A stretch of 35,733 nt of DNA from a virus. Location of the stretch: the IMG/VR virus record IMGVR_UViG_3300045747_000105, positions 1 to 35,733 of that record; one strand, written 5' to 3'. A model generated the notes under the pieces. The model worked only from the letters and a program-made list of their open reading frames with translations, had not been told where the DNA came from and did not search any database. Position numbers and translations under genes: made by a program. Below are positions 1 to 6,136 of this stretch, piece by piece (within the stretch, counting starts at the first letter, position 1; the number at the start of each line of letters is the position of its first letter).

Positions 1-2
1 TT

Positions 3-44
3 CTGGAAGTTCCAGATGTAGATACAGGGTGGGGTGAACTATGA
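3..44 (+). CDS. C-terminal end of an upstream late gene (partial)
   Basis: This frame is open from the window edge and ends in TGA at 42-44. The last residues read LEVPDVDTGWGEL. Its stop overlaps the ATG of the next small ORF in an ATGA arrangement, the same coupling used by many genes here, so I prefer this frame to the other two, which stop at 21 and 37. Too little is visible to assign a function. Its place ahead of a holin suggests a lysis or tail gene. Confidence 0.4.
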   Translation: MEVPDVDTGWGEL

Positions 45-160
45 ACGACTGGATCAAGACAATCATGGGCCTCGCGCCTACCGTGGCCACGGCATTGGGT
101 ACGCCACTTGCCGGGGTCGCCATCGCCCGCAACGAGGCAGTCACGCTCACTTACAAGTAA
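41..160 (+). CDS. 39-aa holin-like small protein or remnant
   Basis: The product begins MNDWIKTIMGLAPTVATALG and is one amphipathic/hydrophobic stretch followed by a short polar tail. The N-terminal pattern (W-x-x-x-x-G-x-A-P-T-V-A-T-A-L-G-x-P-L-A-G) resembles the start of longer phage holin-like proteins known from memory, which usually run well past 100 residues. This one ends after 39. It overlaps the preceding gene by ATGA and ends 11 bp before the 3TM holin, so it may be a small lysis partner or a truncated remnant. Upstream is the G-rich stretch GGGTGGGG, a poor Shine-Dalgarno, so translational coupling is likely. Confidence 0.5.
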   Translation: MNDWIKTIMGLAPTVATALGTPLAGVAIARNEAVTLTYK

Positions 161-171
161 GGAGAAACCAC

Positions 172-576
172 ATGGTTGATATTACTGGATTGGGTACGGC
201 AGCTTCTGCGGTCAAGGACATAGTTGGCATGTTCTTTCCAGACAAGACGGAGCAGGAGAAACAGCAGATAGCGTTCACCCTAGCGGTGATCCAGACTCAG
301 ACTGACACCAACAAGGAGGAGGCCAAAAACCCCTCAGTGTTCGTCAGCGGATGGCGGCCATTCATCGGTTGGGTCTGCGGTGCAGCGTGTGCATGGAATT
401 GGATTGGACTGAAGATGGCACTATTCGTCGCAGCGTATCTGGGCCACGACTTGAAGATGCAGCCAGCGGACATCAGTGAGATGATGCCAGTGCTCCTGGG
501 AATGCTTGGGCTAGGGGGTCTACGCACTGTTGAGAAAATCAACGGGGTAGCTGCGGTGACGACTAAGACAAAATAA
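172..576 (+). CDS. Holin of the 3TM family
   Basis: This is a 134-aa protein started at ATG 172 because AAGGAG lies 7-8 bp upstream; an in-frame start at 34 would have to cross the neighbouring small ORF. After an N-terminal hydrophobic stretch and a charged linker (PDKTEQEKQQ) comes the family hallmark N-P-S-x-F-V-S-G-W-R-P-F-I-G-W, then a Trp-rich membrane segment and another hydrophobic stretch near LLGMLGLGGLRTVEK. This matches the GTA/phage 3TM holin type, which opens the inner membrane so that lysis can proceed. It lies beside a holin-like mini-protein at the end of the late region. The endolysin is not in the window and would be expected upstream. Confidence 0.8.
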   Translation: MVDITGLGTAASAVKDIVGMFFPDKTEQEKQQIAFTLAVIQTQTDTNKEEAKNPSVFVSGWRPFIGWVCGAACAWNWIGLKMALFVAAYLGHDLKMQPADISEMMPVLLGMLGLGGLRTVEKINGVAAVTTKTK

Positions 577-598
577 AAGGGGCTTGTCGCCCCTTTGT
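576..598. terminator. Bidirectional intrinsic terminator between convergent genes
   Basis: AAAGGGGC (576-583) pairs with GCCCCTTT (589-596) around the loop TTGTC. On the minus strand it is followed by TTATTTTG, a reasonable U tract; on the plus strand the tail is weaker. It sits exactly between the convergent holin gene and the minus-strand block. Confidence 0.75.
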
Positions 599-612
599 TA
601 GGTTGTATATTG

Positions 613-912
613 TTAAGCCTCAAACGTCAGGGACAGCAGATCGTTCTTGCGATCCATCAATTCCTTGACGTCGTTCTCCAACTCCATGCGCTTCTCCAGG
701 ATGGCCTTGTCGATAGTCGCCACAGCCTGTTGGATGCGCTCGTCGGCGGTATACTCGTCAACGTCCACTATCTCGATTTCCTTCACAAACGTCCAATCCA
801 CGCTGGGGGTCTTGTATGTGAACAGCGAGTACATGGGGGTTTCTGCCTTGACAGCAGAAGCAAAGGCGGCATAACGGTACACGTATGCGGTCAGTTTGAT
901 GGGATGGGCCAT
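613..912 (-). CDS. Hypothetical protein, 99 aa, C-terminal helix
   Basis: The last gene of the minus-strand block, started at ATG 912 with AAGGAG 6 bp upstream. No family is recognised. The N-terminal half (MAHPIKLTAYVYRYAAF) looks beta-strand-rich. The C-terminal half (about 58-95) is a charged helix with heptad-like spacing (ADERIQQAVATIDKAILEKR), suggesting a coiled coil. It lies 3 bp from the stop of the membrane protein gene upstream, so it is probably co-transcribed and read last before the terminator at 576-598. Confidence 0.6.
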   Translation of the reverse strand: MAHPIKLTAYVYRYAAFASAVKAETPMYSLFTYKTPSVDWTFVKEIEIVDVDEYTADERIQQAVATIDKAILEKRMELENDVKELMDRKNDLLSLTFEA

Positions 913-915
913 GGG

Positions 916-1104
916 TTACTCCTTACAACCGGCGTGACGGATAAACTTGGACTTGGCCGGTAAGCAAGTACAAGCAGAGTTGATGCAACGCGCATCAGAA
1001 TTTGGGGGCGGCAGGTAGTCTGCGTCATGGTACAGGATGATGACCGCGGTGAAGTACACTCCCAGCCCTGCGAAGGCGTAGATGAGCCAGCGGAGAAGTT
1101 TCAT
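916..1104 (-). CDS. Small single-pass membrane protein, 62 aa
   Basis: The product begins MKLLRWLIYAFAGLGVYFTA: two basic residues then about 20 hydrophobic residues, a signal-anchor or transmembrane segment. The C-terminal part carries four cysteines (two as a C-x-C pair) and a basic stretch. I start it at ATG 1104 rather than at the upstream in-frame codon at 1278, because that extension is explained by another gene in a different frame that ends by ATGA overlap here. The cysteines suggest an exported, disulfide-bonded tail or a lipoprotein-like role, but no family is recognised. Confidence 0.6.
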   Translation of the reverse strand: MKLLRWLIYAFAGLGVYFTAVIILYHDADYLPPPNSDARCINSACTCLPAKSKFIRHAGCKE

Positions 1105-1253
1105 GCCCACCGCCAGAATTTGATGACCATACGTACCAGCAGGCAAGGGGTCGGGCGCTTGTCCAGCAGGGCTTCTTGAACGGACAACATGTCGTGGTCC
1201 ATACTCGGGGGGTTGTACTTGGGCACGTACATGGCTCCAATCTTCACATTCAT
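1101..1253 (-). CDS. Small hypothetical protein, 50 aa
   Basis: Reading frame from ATG 1253 (AGGAG about 5 bp upstream) to TGA 1101-1103. The product starts MNVKIGAMYVPKYNPPSMDH and ends KFWRWA. Its stop overlaps the ATG of the next gene (ATGA), which supports translation of both. It competes with a longer frame over the same bases. I prefer this pair because each has a good ribosome site or coupling and protein-like composition. Function unknown. Confidence 0.55.
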   Translation of the reverse strand: MNVKIGAMYVPKYNPPSMDHDMLSVQEALLDKRPTPCLLVRMVIKFWRWA

Positions 1254-1279
1254 AATTGCTCCTAGGTTCGTTACACACT

Positions 1280-1314
1280 AAAAGAATTATACCCCTACAA
1301 CTCTTGTAGGGGTA
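1280..1314 (-). terminator. Strong intrinsic terminator
   Basis: A perfect 11-bp stem, TACCCCTACAA (1290-1300) with TTGTAGGGGTA (1304-1314), has the loop CTC. On the minus strand it is followed by ATAATTCTTTT. It lies 13 bp after the DUF3310 gene stop, ending the nucleotide-metabolism sub-operon. The three small genes beyond it therefore need read-through or their own promoter. Confidence 0.85.
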
Positions 1315-1327
1315 CTTGTTTCGCTTG

Positions 1328-1657
1328 TTATTCGGCTACGTTTCGATTGTAGTCGTACTTACGCTGCTTGTCGTCATCATCCTCAAAGGATGCCTGAATC
1401 TCGGCGGCGGATTGAGCCTCAGCCATGGTATCCTTCATTCGGGTAAGGTCTAGGGCTTGCTGCACCACCTCGATGTACTTCTCCAGGAAGTGTTGAGCCT
1501 TCTGGAGGTCAGTCATGCCGTTCTTCTTCTTCCAGCGGGTCACGTACTTGGTGATCTGGGCCTGGAAGTAATCCAACTCGTTGGCCACCACGTAGTCCCA
1601 ATGCTGTATGAAAGCATTGTAATGCTCACCACCTACTTGCTTGTCATTTGCACTCAT
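1328..1657 (-). CDS. DUF3310 domain protein (SaV-like)
   Basis: A 109-aa protein with the family signature near its start: KQVGGEHY, then HWDYVVANELDYFQAQITKY and K-K-N-G-M-x-D-L-x-K-A-x-H-F-L-E-K-Y-I-E. Phage DUF3310 proteins are small helical proteins of uncertain function, sometimes labelled nucleotide-kinase-like. Here it overlaps the HD nucleotidase gene by 4 bp and follows the thymidylate synthase homologue, which fits a nucleotide-pool role but does not prove one. The tail is rich in Asp and Lys. ATG 1657 has GGAGAAG upstream. Confidence 0.8.
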   Translation of the reverse strand: MSANDKQVGGEHYNAFIQHWDYVVANELDYFQAQITKYVTRWKKKNGMTDLQKAQHFLEKYIEVVQQALDLTRMKDTMAEAQSAAEIQASFEDDDDKQRKYDYNRNVAE

Positions 1658-2127
1658 CTCAACTTCTCCAAAAATGCGGACGCCGTAGTTGTCGGAGGTA
1701 TGCGGGCGTCCAGATACGCAATACCTGCCCTGACGATTGATTCCATCTTGGTGTTACCCATATCGACCTCAGCCTGGCAGTACATGATGAGCTCCAGCAT
1801 GTCGGCCCACTTGATGCACTCCTGCTCTTCCGGCAGCAACCCGTAGTCGATGCCCATACGCTTGTTGAAGCTATCCTCCAATCTGGCTAGTGAATCCCGC
1901 AACTCACGACTGGCCCACTTAGCAGTTGCTGGGGTGTCACCCGTCACTGACTCAGCAAGGTCGTGGGTCAAGGCTACGTGGAGCAGCATAGCGCTGGGCT
2001 TGCAAATCTCAATGAGAATCATTGCTACGCCCCAGCTATGCTCGGCCACATTCTGTGTGTGGATAGTACGCTTGGTGTGGAACCGCTTGGTCACTCCAGC
2101 GTTGTACAACTCTTTGAATCTGTTCAC
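1654..2127 (-). CDS. YfbR-like HD-domain 5'-deoxynucleotidase
   Basis: A 157-aa HD phosphohydrolase. The metal-binding set is visible: H30 in NVAEHSWGVAM, H55-D56 in LTHDLAESVTGD, and D109 in IKWADMLEL. The order and the TGDTP motif after the HD pair match the YfbR type, which dephosphorylates deoxynucleoside 5'-monophosphates. The start is GTG 2127, overlapping the stop of the thymidylate synthase homologue (GTGA). In a phage that may replace thymine with a modified base, such an enzyme could remove dTMP or other competing monophosphates. That role is inference from context; the fold call is firm. Confidence 0.85.
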   Translation of the reverse strand: MNRFKELYNAGVTKRFHTKRTIHTQNVAEHSWGVAMILIEICKPSAMLLHVALTHDLAESVTGDTPATAKWASRELRDSLARLEDSFNKRMGIDYGLLPEEQECIKWADMLELIMYCQAEVDMGNTKMESIVRAGIAYLDARIPPTTTASAFLEKLR

Positions 2128-3107
2128 TTCTCTTTCCTTTCAAGCCACTCTAAGCACGCCACCTGTACGGCTGTGTCGGCAATGGTGCTGGCGTAGCTGA
2201 CGGCTCGGATGAAGCTGCCCTCTTTGTAGCACTTCCACGACTTGGCCATCGGCTGGAGTACCCAGTTGACGTATGACGACTCATAGCTGCCGTAGAAGTC
2301 ATCCGCTAGTATGTTGTCCACAAACAATTGGAAGTTTTTCATTGCTGCCCACGGAGACTCCGCATCCGCAAACAGGGGTACGTGCCGCCACTCGGGAGTG
2401 TAGATGTCCTCTCGGGCAGCGAATGGGTGCTCCATCAACGGGAAGTGCTTCTGATAGATGTGCCAGTCATTGCTGACCTGCGTGTACGACCCCACGGGTA
2501 CGCCAATGGCTAGGGCCACAAATTCCTGTAGCACAGACATGTGTACAGCGTTGGCCCCGTAGCAGCCCCAGACGATGTCGTTGGAGCGATTGAGCACCGT
2601 CATGTCGAGCTTGTCGCCCTTGATGCGGAAATAGATGTGCGTGTTGCAAGGAATGTCTTTGGACGCAAAGGCGCTGTCGCCATCGGTGAATCCGTCCCAC
2701 ATGGCGATTACAGCCCTGCGTGTGTTGGGTTCGCGCTTCATCAGTTCGACCACATCGGCTATCTGGTTGCGGTTGAAGTGTTTGCGCCATCGGTAGCCAT
2801 AGGCACCGTTGAGGGTTTCCCCGTCATCGCTGAAGTCCGACATGTTGGCGGCGTAGAGGCTGACGAAGGCGGTGTCGTTCCGTCCAGCCAGCATCCAGAT
2901 GGACTCCATAATGTGGAAGTACGGGTTGGCGTTGCGACGGATGTCAAACAACATGCGCTCGGTCGGTCGGGCGTACACGGTAGACACTGGGGTAGGGTAC
3001 GTCTTGGCGAGACCATTGCGGCTAGTCTCGGTGATATGGTTGCCTCGGATAGCCCAGAGGGCATCCGAGTAGGCGTCATTGACGTTATTTGCACGAATAA
3101 CTAGCAT
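2124..3107 (-). CDS. Thymidylate synthase family; candidate dUMP hydroxymethylase
   Basis: A 327-aa homologue of thymidylate synthase. Visible elements are the phosphate-binding arginines R130-R131 in NTRRAVIAMWD, the catalytic Cys C154 in KDIPCNTHIYFRI, R174-S175-x-D177 in NRSNDIVWG, and N186, close to where normal enzymes have the pyrimidine-selecting Asn. Asn there favours dUMP over dCMP. The usual G-L-P-F-N is replaced by G-C-Y-G-A-N, one residue longer, so the pocket differs from housekeeping ThyA. The enzyme makes dTMP or, in hypermodifying phages, 5-hydroxymethyl-dUMP. Its operon with aGPT-Pplase-like proteins favours the latter. ATG 3107 has AAGGA upstream; the start overlaps the previous gene by 23 bp. 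Confidence 0.85.
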   Translation of the reverse strand: MLVIRANNVNDAYSDALWAIRGNHITETSRNGLAKTYPTPVSTVYARPTERMLFDIRRNANPYFHIMESIWMLAGRNDTAFVSLYAANMSDFSDDGETLNGAYGYRWRKHFNRNQIADVVELMKREPNTRRAVIAMWDGFTDGDSAFASKDIPCNTHIYFRIKGDKLDMTVLNRSNDIVWGCYGANAVHMSVLQEFVALAIGVPVGSYTQVSNDWHIYQKHFPLMEHPFAAREDIYTPEWRHVPLFADAESPWAAMKNFQLFVDNILADDFYGSYESSYVNWVLQPMAKSWKCYKEGSFIRAVSYASTIADTAVQVACLEWLERKEK

Positions 3108-3360
3108 TGTATTCCTTCAGTAGTTGGTTGAGTTCAGCCTTGATACGTCTTGCCTCGTCACCCTTCCAACCTGCGGCGTTGGTCAGGAAACGGAGCACGA
3201 TGTCGTCTGCGGGGTCCAAGCCATAGGTATCGCCTATCGACTTGAGCGATAGCATAGCGTTTACGTATGGCTTGCACCAAATCTGGTACACCTTCTGGTG
3301 GGGAGGTGGACCCCAAGCGGCTATTATGTCAGCCGCAATCTTGTTGAGTGGACGAGACAT
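3085..3360 (-). CDS. Conserved phage protein, 91 aa, unknown function
   Basis: The product starts MSRPLNKIAADIIAAWG and contains Y-x-x-A-M-L-S-L-K-S-I-G-D-T-Y-G-L-D followed by F-L-T-N-A-A-G-W-K-G-D-E-A-R-R-I-K-A-E-L. I recognise this arrangement (PYxxAM, DxYGxD, FLxNAxxWxGxxAxxIKxEL) as a recurring uncharacterised small phage protein, but know no function. ATG 3360 has GGAG upstream, and a candidate promoter lies 28 bp further up. The gene overlaps the thymidylate synthase homologue by 23 bp. Confidence 0.7.
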   Translation of the reverse strand: MSRPLNKIAADIIAAWGPPPHQKVYQIWCKPYVNAMLSLKSIGDTYGLDPADDIVLRFLTNAAGWKGDEARRIKAELNQLLKEYNASYSCK

Positions 3361-3387
3361 GTCGTTCTCCGTAGTTGCGAAGCCTCT

Positions 3388-3417
3388 ATTTTACCGTCTA
3401 AACGTATGGGATAGTAA
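3388..3417 (-). promoter_or_regulatory. Candidate middle promoter for the nucleotide-pool genes
   Basis: On the minus strand TTACTA (3417-3412), an 18-bp spacer and TAAAAT (3393-3388). The segment TTTAGACGGTAAAATAG is nearly the same as that before the gene at 6510, and both -10 boxes lie 24-28 bp before their start codons. It sits over the end of the methyltransferase-like gene and would drive 3360 down to 1328. Confidence 0.55.
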
Positions 3418-4123
3418 CGAATCGCTTGTTACCGTATGCTGCCCCAGACCGTTTGGCCACGCAGTAGAACTCACCTGCCTCTCGCATGGCGTCGGTAATG
3501 GTGACCCCCAGTTGGCTGAGCCACATGTCGTAGGCTTCCAGATATGACTCAGCTGTGGGTAGCACCTCCCCACCGAAGTCCTTGGCATAGGTTTTGTAGT
3601 TCAGGTGAATCTTGTGGCATGAGGTGTCGGTAAACCAGACGATGATTTCTGGCTTAATACGCAACGCCCTTGAGACATTGTCCCACATTTCCTTGACGCC
3701 CTTGGTCTTGATGGTTCCCACCGACATGTCGAGCAGCAGGACGTCATAGATTGTCAAGTCTGCTGATGCCAGCATCTTCATAGAGTCATCAATGGCGTGC
3801 ACGTTGGGGTACAGGCTGCTGAGGTAGTCCAGGCAGGTTGGGTCACGCTCAAAGAAGAAGTGGGTGGCGTTGGCTACCGATTGGTCCACCACTTGAGCCG
3901 ACGCGCCGACGCCACCGAAGGCATGCAGCACGTATGGGGCGTCCAAGTCTTCAATAGCCTTGGGCAGCAGGGTCGTGAGGCAGGTAAGGTGGCGTACCAC
4001 GTCACGGGTTGACTCCTTGAGGAACTCTTGATATGAGTCCCGTACAGGGGTATCCATCGTTGTCTCCAGACCAACGGGCAAATTGATGGAAAATCCATTC
4101 ACTTTCAGGGTTTCTACGTGCAT
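3398..4123 (-). CDS. Rossmann-fold, class I methyltransferase-like protein
   Basis: A 241-aa protein. Residues 64-76 (YVLHAFGGVGASA) form a beta strand and glycine loop like SAM motif I. The acidic E92 after strand 2 (HFFFERDP) would bind the ribose. D112-D113 (HAIDDS) and LLLDMS at 129-134 look like later strands of the fold, with D131 at the catalytic strand. A C-terminal helical part follows. No typical NPPY or PC motif marks it as a standard DNA-base methyltransferase, so its substrate is unknown. It lies between the thymine-modification-like genes and the thymidylate synthase homologue, making it a candidate tailoring enzyme. ATG 4123 has GAGAGGA upstream. Confidence 0.55.
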   Translation of the reverse strand: MHVETLKVNGFSINLPVGLETTMDTPVRDSYQEFLKESTRDVVRHLTCLTTLLPKAIEDLDAPYVLHAFGGVGASAQVVDQSVANATHFFFERDPTCLDYLSSLYPNVHAIDDSMKMLASADLTIYDVLLLDMSVGTIKTKGVKEMWDNVSRALRIKPEIIVWFTDTSCHKIHLNYKTYAKDFGGEVLPTAESYLEAYDMWLSQLGVTITDAMREAGEFYCVAKRSGAAYGNKRFVTIPYV

Positions 4124-4161
4124 TTTCTATTTCCTCTCGGGGTTAGGTAGGCCGGCAATCA

Positions 4162-4249
4162 GCCTAGGGCTTTGTAAATCTTTGTCAGAGCGTTTATTTT
4201 CTCTCGGGTAGGGGGTAGGTACTACCCGAGCGAAAAACGCGCCCTAGGC
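4162..4249. promoter_or_regulatory. Nested inverted-repeat element in the 120-bp gap
   Basis: Outer arms GCCTAGGGC (4162-4170) and GCCCTAGGC (4241-4249) enclose a second inverted repeat CTCGGGTAG (4203-4211)/CTACCCGAG (4222-4230). On the minus strand the gene end also makes a small CGCC-TAG-GGCG hairpin followed by CGTTTTTC, which could act as a weak terminator. A related element with CCTAGG arms and repeated GGGTA lies at 12963-13036. Confidence 0.45.
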
Positions 4250-5068
4250 GGCTGGTTTATACTTGGATTTAGGCTTGCCTCCATAGTATTTCGTGCGGAC
4301 GTACTTGGAGAACTCGCACAGGACGTTCTGGGTGTTCTGGGCACAAAGCCCCATACCAGTATTGTCTTCAATAATGTGGCGTACCTCATTGACTTCCTTG
4401 CGGAATTGTGCCTCACCGATGGCCTTTTGCGGGTGTTCGAACAGGTAGTTCAGCCCAGCAGTAGACCCTGGTCCGACACCGCACCACGTGGCGTAGTCAT
4501 TGGCGAACTCTAGGGGCATGTAGTCCATCTTGAGGTCGGCAATGATCTGTCCCCGCAGGAATGTACCGATGCCTGTAACCGCCAACTTCTTCTCTGCTGA
4601 CTCAAGATTGTCGTCCAAATCGATGGGGTTCTTCTTGAGTTGGTCGTGTAGGTTGGTCAGTACACGGGCTATGATGACCTCTTTGGGCTCCCCACCTGCG
4701 GAGTAGCCACCTGTGATCATATAGGCGCTGGTCCAGACCTTGACCCCTGTAGCCTTGCGTCGGGCTATGGCACGTATGAACTGCGCTGGGTCCCACTGGT
4801 ACGGGAAGTCAATCTCTGCTAGCGTCTCCGGCAGGTTGACCATACGGGCCAAGCCGGCAGCGAAGGGCAAGCTCTCGTAGCCCCTGCCTTGGTACAGCCA
4901 GGTGTACACCCACTTGGTGACCTTGTCATCCTCACGGCGCACGTTACAGAATCTGTACCCAGCCATGATGGGGTCGTTGGTCCATGGAGGTAGATACCCA
5001 AGTGCTTTGCGTTGGCGCATAACTTCTCGGGTTTTTACCCAATGGACTAGATCGGGTAGGTGCTTCAT
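4244..5068 (-). CDS. aGPT-Pplase1 / 5-hmdU DNA kinase helical-domain protein
   Basis: A 274-aa protein with the marks of the alpha-glutamyl/putrescinyl-thymine pyrophosphorylase clade 1 (5-hmdU DNA kinase helical domain). They are PWTNDPI (28-34), RFCNVRREDDKVT (39-51), the helix-hairpin-helix-like GIGTFLRGQIIADL (166-179) and GVGPGSTAGLN (197-207). In hypermodifying phages this family acts on 5-hydroxymethyl-dU in DNA, placing a (pyro)phosphate on the hydroxymethyl group for later displacement. No P-loop is present in this protein. The likely kinase is a separate gene at 5585-6136 in the same operon. It overlaps the upstream gene by ATGA. The family call is from motifs; the reaction is by analogy. 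Confidence 0.75.
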   Translation of the reverse strand: MKHLPDLVHWVKTREVMRQRKALGYLPPWTNDPIMAGYRFCNVRREDDKVTKWVYTWLYQGRGYESLPFAAGLARMVNLPETLAEIDFPYQWDPAQFIRAIARRKATGVKVWTSAYMITGGYSAGGEPKEVIIARVLTNLHDQLKKNPIDLDDNLESAEKKLAVTGIGTFLRGQIIADLKMDYMPLEFANDYATWCGVGPGSTAGLNYLFEHPQKAIGEAQFRKEVNEVRHIIEDNTGMGLCAQNTQNVLCEFSKYVRTKYYGGKPKSKYKPAA

Positions 5069-5340
5069 GGCCCGTTCCTCAGATCATGGCTCATGGCCGT
5101 TGTTCCGCAGCGCGAACAGGTGACGCTCATGCAGCAGCCGTCAGTCGACTCCCAATCAGGACCGTCCCACTTGTGCTCGCAGGTTCCACGTGGATCTGAG
5201 CCGCAGGCGCAATAGCATGCGTCAGGGTTGAATGTTGAGTGAAGCGACACACCGTACTCGGCTTCCAGCTTCTTGTGCCGCTCTTGCACTGCTGCGTTAC
5301 GCTTGGCCCGCAACTCGTCAAAGTTAAATAGCTTGCTCAT
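5065..5340 (-). CDS. Cys-rich small protein, probable zinc binder, 91 aa
   Basis: The N-terminal third is a charged helix (FDELRAKRNAAVQERHKKLE). The rest has C-Y-C-A-C-G, then C-E-H, C-C-M, and C-S-R-C-G-T-T, a pattern expected of one or two zinc ribbons. The final CSRCG is a typical zinc knuckle half. No named family is recognised. It sits between the P-loop kinase and the aGPT-Pplase1-like gene with ATGA overlaps on both sides, so it is made with them and could be a DNA- or partner-binding accessory. Confidence 0.65.
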   Translation of the reverse strand: MSKLFNFDELRAKRNAAVQERHKKLEAEYGVSLHSTFNPDACYCACGSDPRGTCEHKWDGPDWESTDGCCMSVTCSRCGTTAMSHDLRNGP

Positions 5341-5588
5341 GGTAATACCTTACGTAATGCGTCTATTGCTGCGTAGCACAGCTTGCCTTTGCCTGCCACG
5401 TTGTCCAAGGCCACAAGAGCCTGTTTTGAAGCTGTGCGCAAGCGTTCAATCTCCGCTGCCTGCTCTTTGACCTTGTTCCAAAGATCGTTGACCAGATAGC
5501 TTGTCCCCATGTGCATAGACATAGGCTGTCCCGGCAACTCAAGGCAACGGAATTGAGTTACTCTATCCTCAAGGCTCTCGGCGGTCAT
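5337..5588 (-). CDS. Small coiled-coil phage protein, 83 aa
   Basis: The product contains MGTSYLVNDLWNKVKEQAAE followed by a leucine/isoleucine heptad-like helix, and ends ALRKVLP. It resembles small phage proteins with a predicted coiled coil and no known function. ATGA overlaps couple it to the kinase gene upstream and the Cys-rich gene downstream; it has no clear Shine-Dalgarno of its own, so coupling probably drives its translation. Confidence 0.6.
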   Translation of the reverse strand: MTAESLEDRVTQFRCLELPGQPMSMHMGTSYLVNDLWNKVKEQAAEIERLRTASKQALVALDNVAGKGKLCYAAIDALRKVLP

Positions 5589-6136
5589 ATCAGAGCCAAC
5601 AGTTGGGGCAACATGGGCTGGTCGTGTTGTAGAATCTCCACACGATGACCCAAGTCAGGCAGACGCTTGCGGAGACGCTCAATGGTAGCGTGCTTGTCCT
5701 TCGTCAGCTGGGGGTTGAACTTGTTGATGCTACCATTGGACTTGCGTCGTGCTACGACACGCTCCAGGCATACGTCGATGGGGGTGTCAAGAAACACGTA
5801 CTTGTAGGAGTCACCGTACTGCTTGGAGTCAGTACCCATCGCACCGTAGTACGTGGATTGGAGCAAACCCTCGTGGACCACATGACCCATCTTGCCGTAG
5901 TAGTTCACCAGCTTCATTGCATCGGCTGCGGACGATACGGTGTCCATACCGCCGCAGTTGTTGTCGTATGAGCCCAACACGAACACTAACTCTTCCGCAC
6001 CTGGTACGTCCAGCATGTAGGCTTCCACCTTGCTGGCGATGTTACGCAGCTTGGTTACTTTGGATGCCTTCATTAACTCTCGGACAGCAGTGGTCTTGCC
6101 TGCTCCCGAGCATCCGTGAATTTTTAAGATCGTCAT
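5585..6136 (-). CDS. P-loop kinase of the hypermodification type
   Basis: A 183-aa kinase with Walker A GCSGAGKTT (8-16), then N-C-G-G-M-D-T (60-66), the acidic HEGLL (88-92), LDTP (116-119) and an Arg-rich lid CLERVVARR (123-131). The CGG-x-D-T plus EGLL combination is what I know from P-loop kinases in phage clusters for thymine hypermodification. It could phosphorylate 5-hydroxymethyl-dU in DNA together with the helical-domain protein at 4244-5068. It could instead phosphorylate the free nucleotide 5-hm-dUMP. Both ends overlap neighbours by 4 bp. The kinase call is firm; the substrate is inferred from neighbours. Confidence 0.75.
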   Translation of the reverse strand: MTILKIHGCSGAGKTTAVRELMKASKVTKLRNIASKVEAYMLDVPGAEELVFVLGSYDNNCGGMDTVSSAADAMKLVNYYGKMGHVVHEGLLQSTYYGAMGTDSKQYGDSYKYVFLDTPIDVCLERVVARRKSNGSINKFNPQLTKDKHATIERLRKRLPDLGHRVEILQHDQPMLPQLLALI

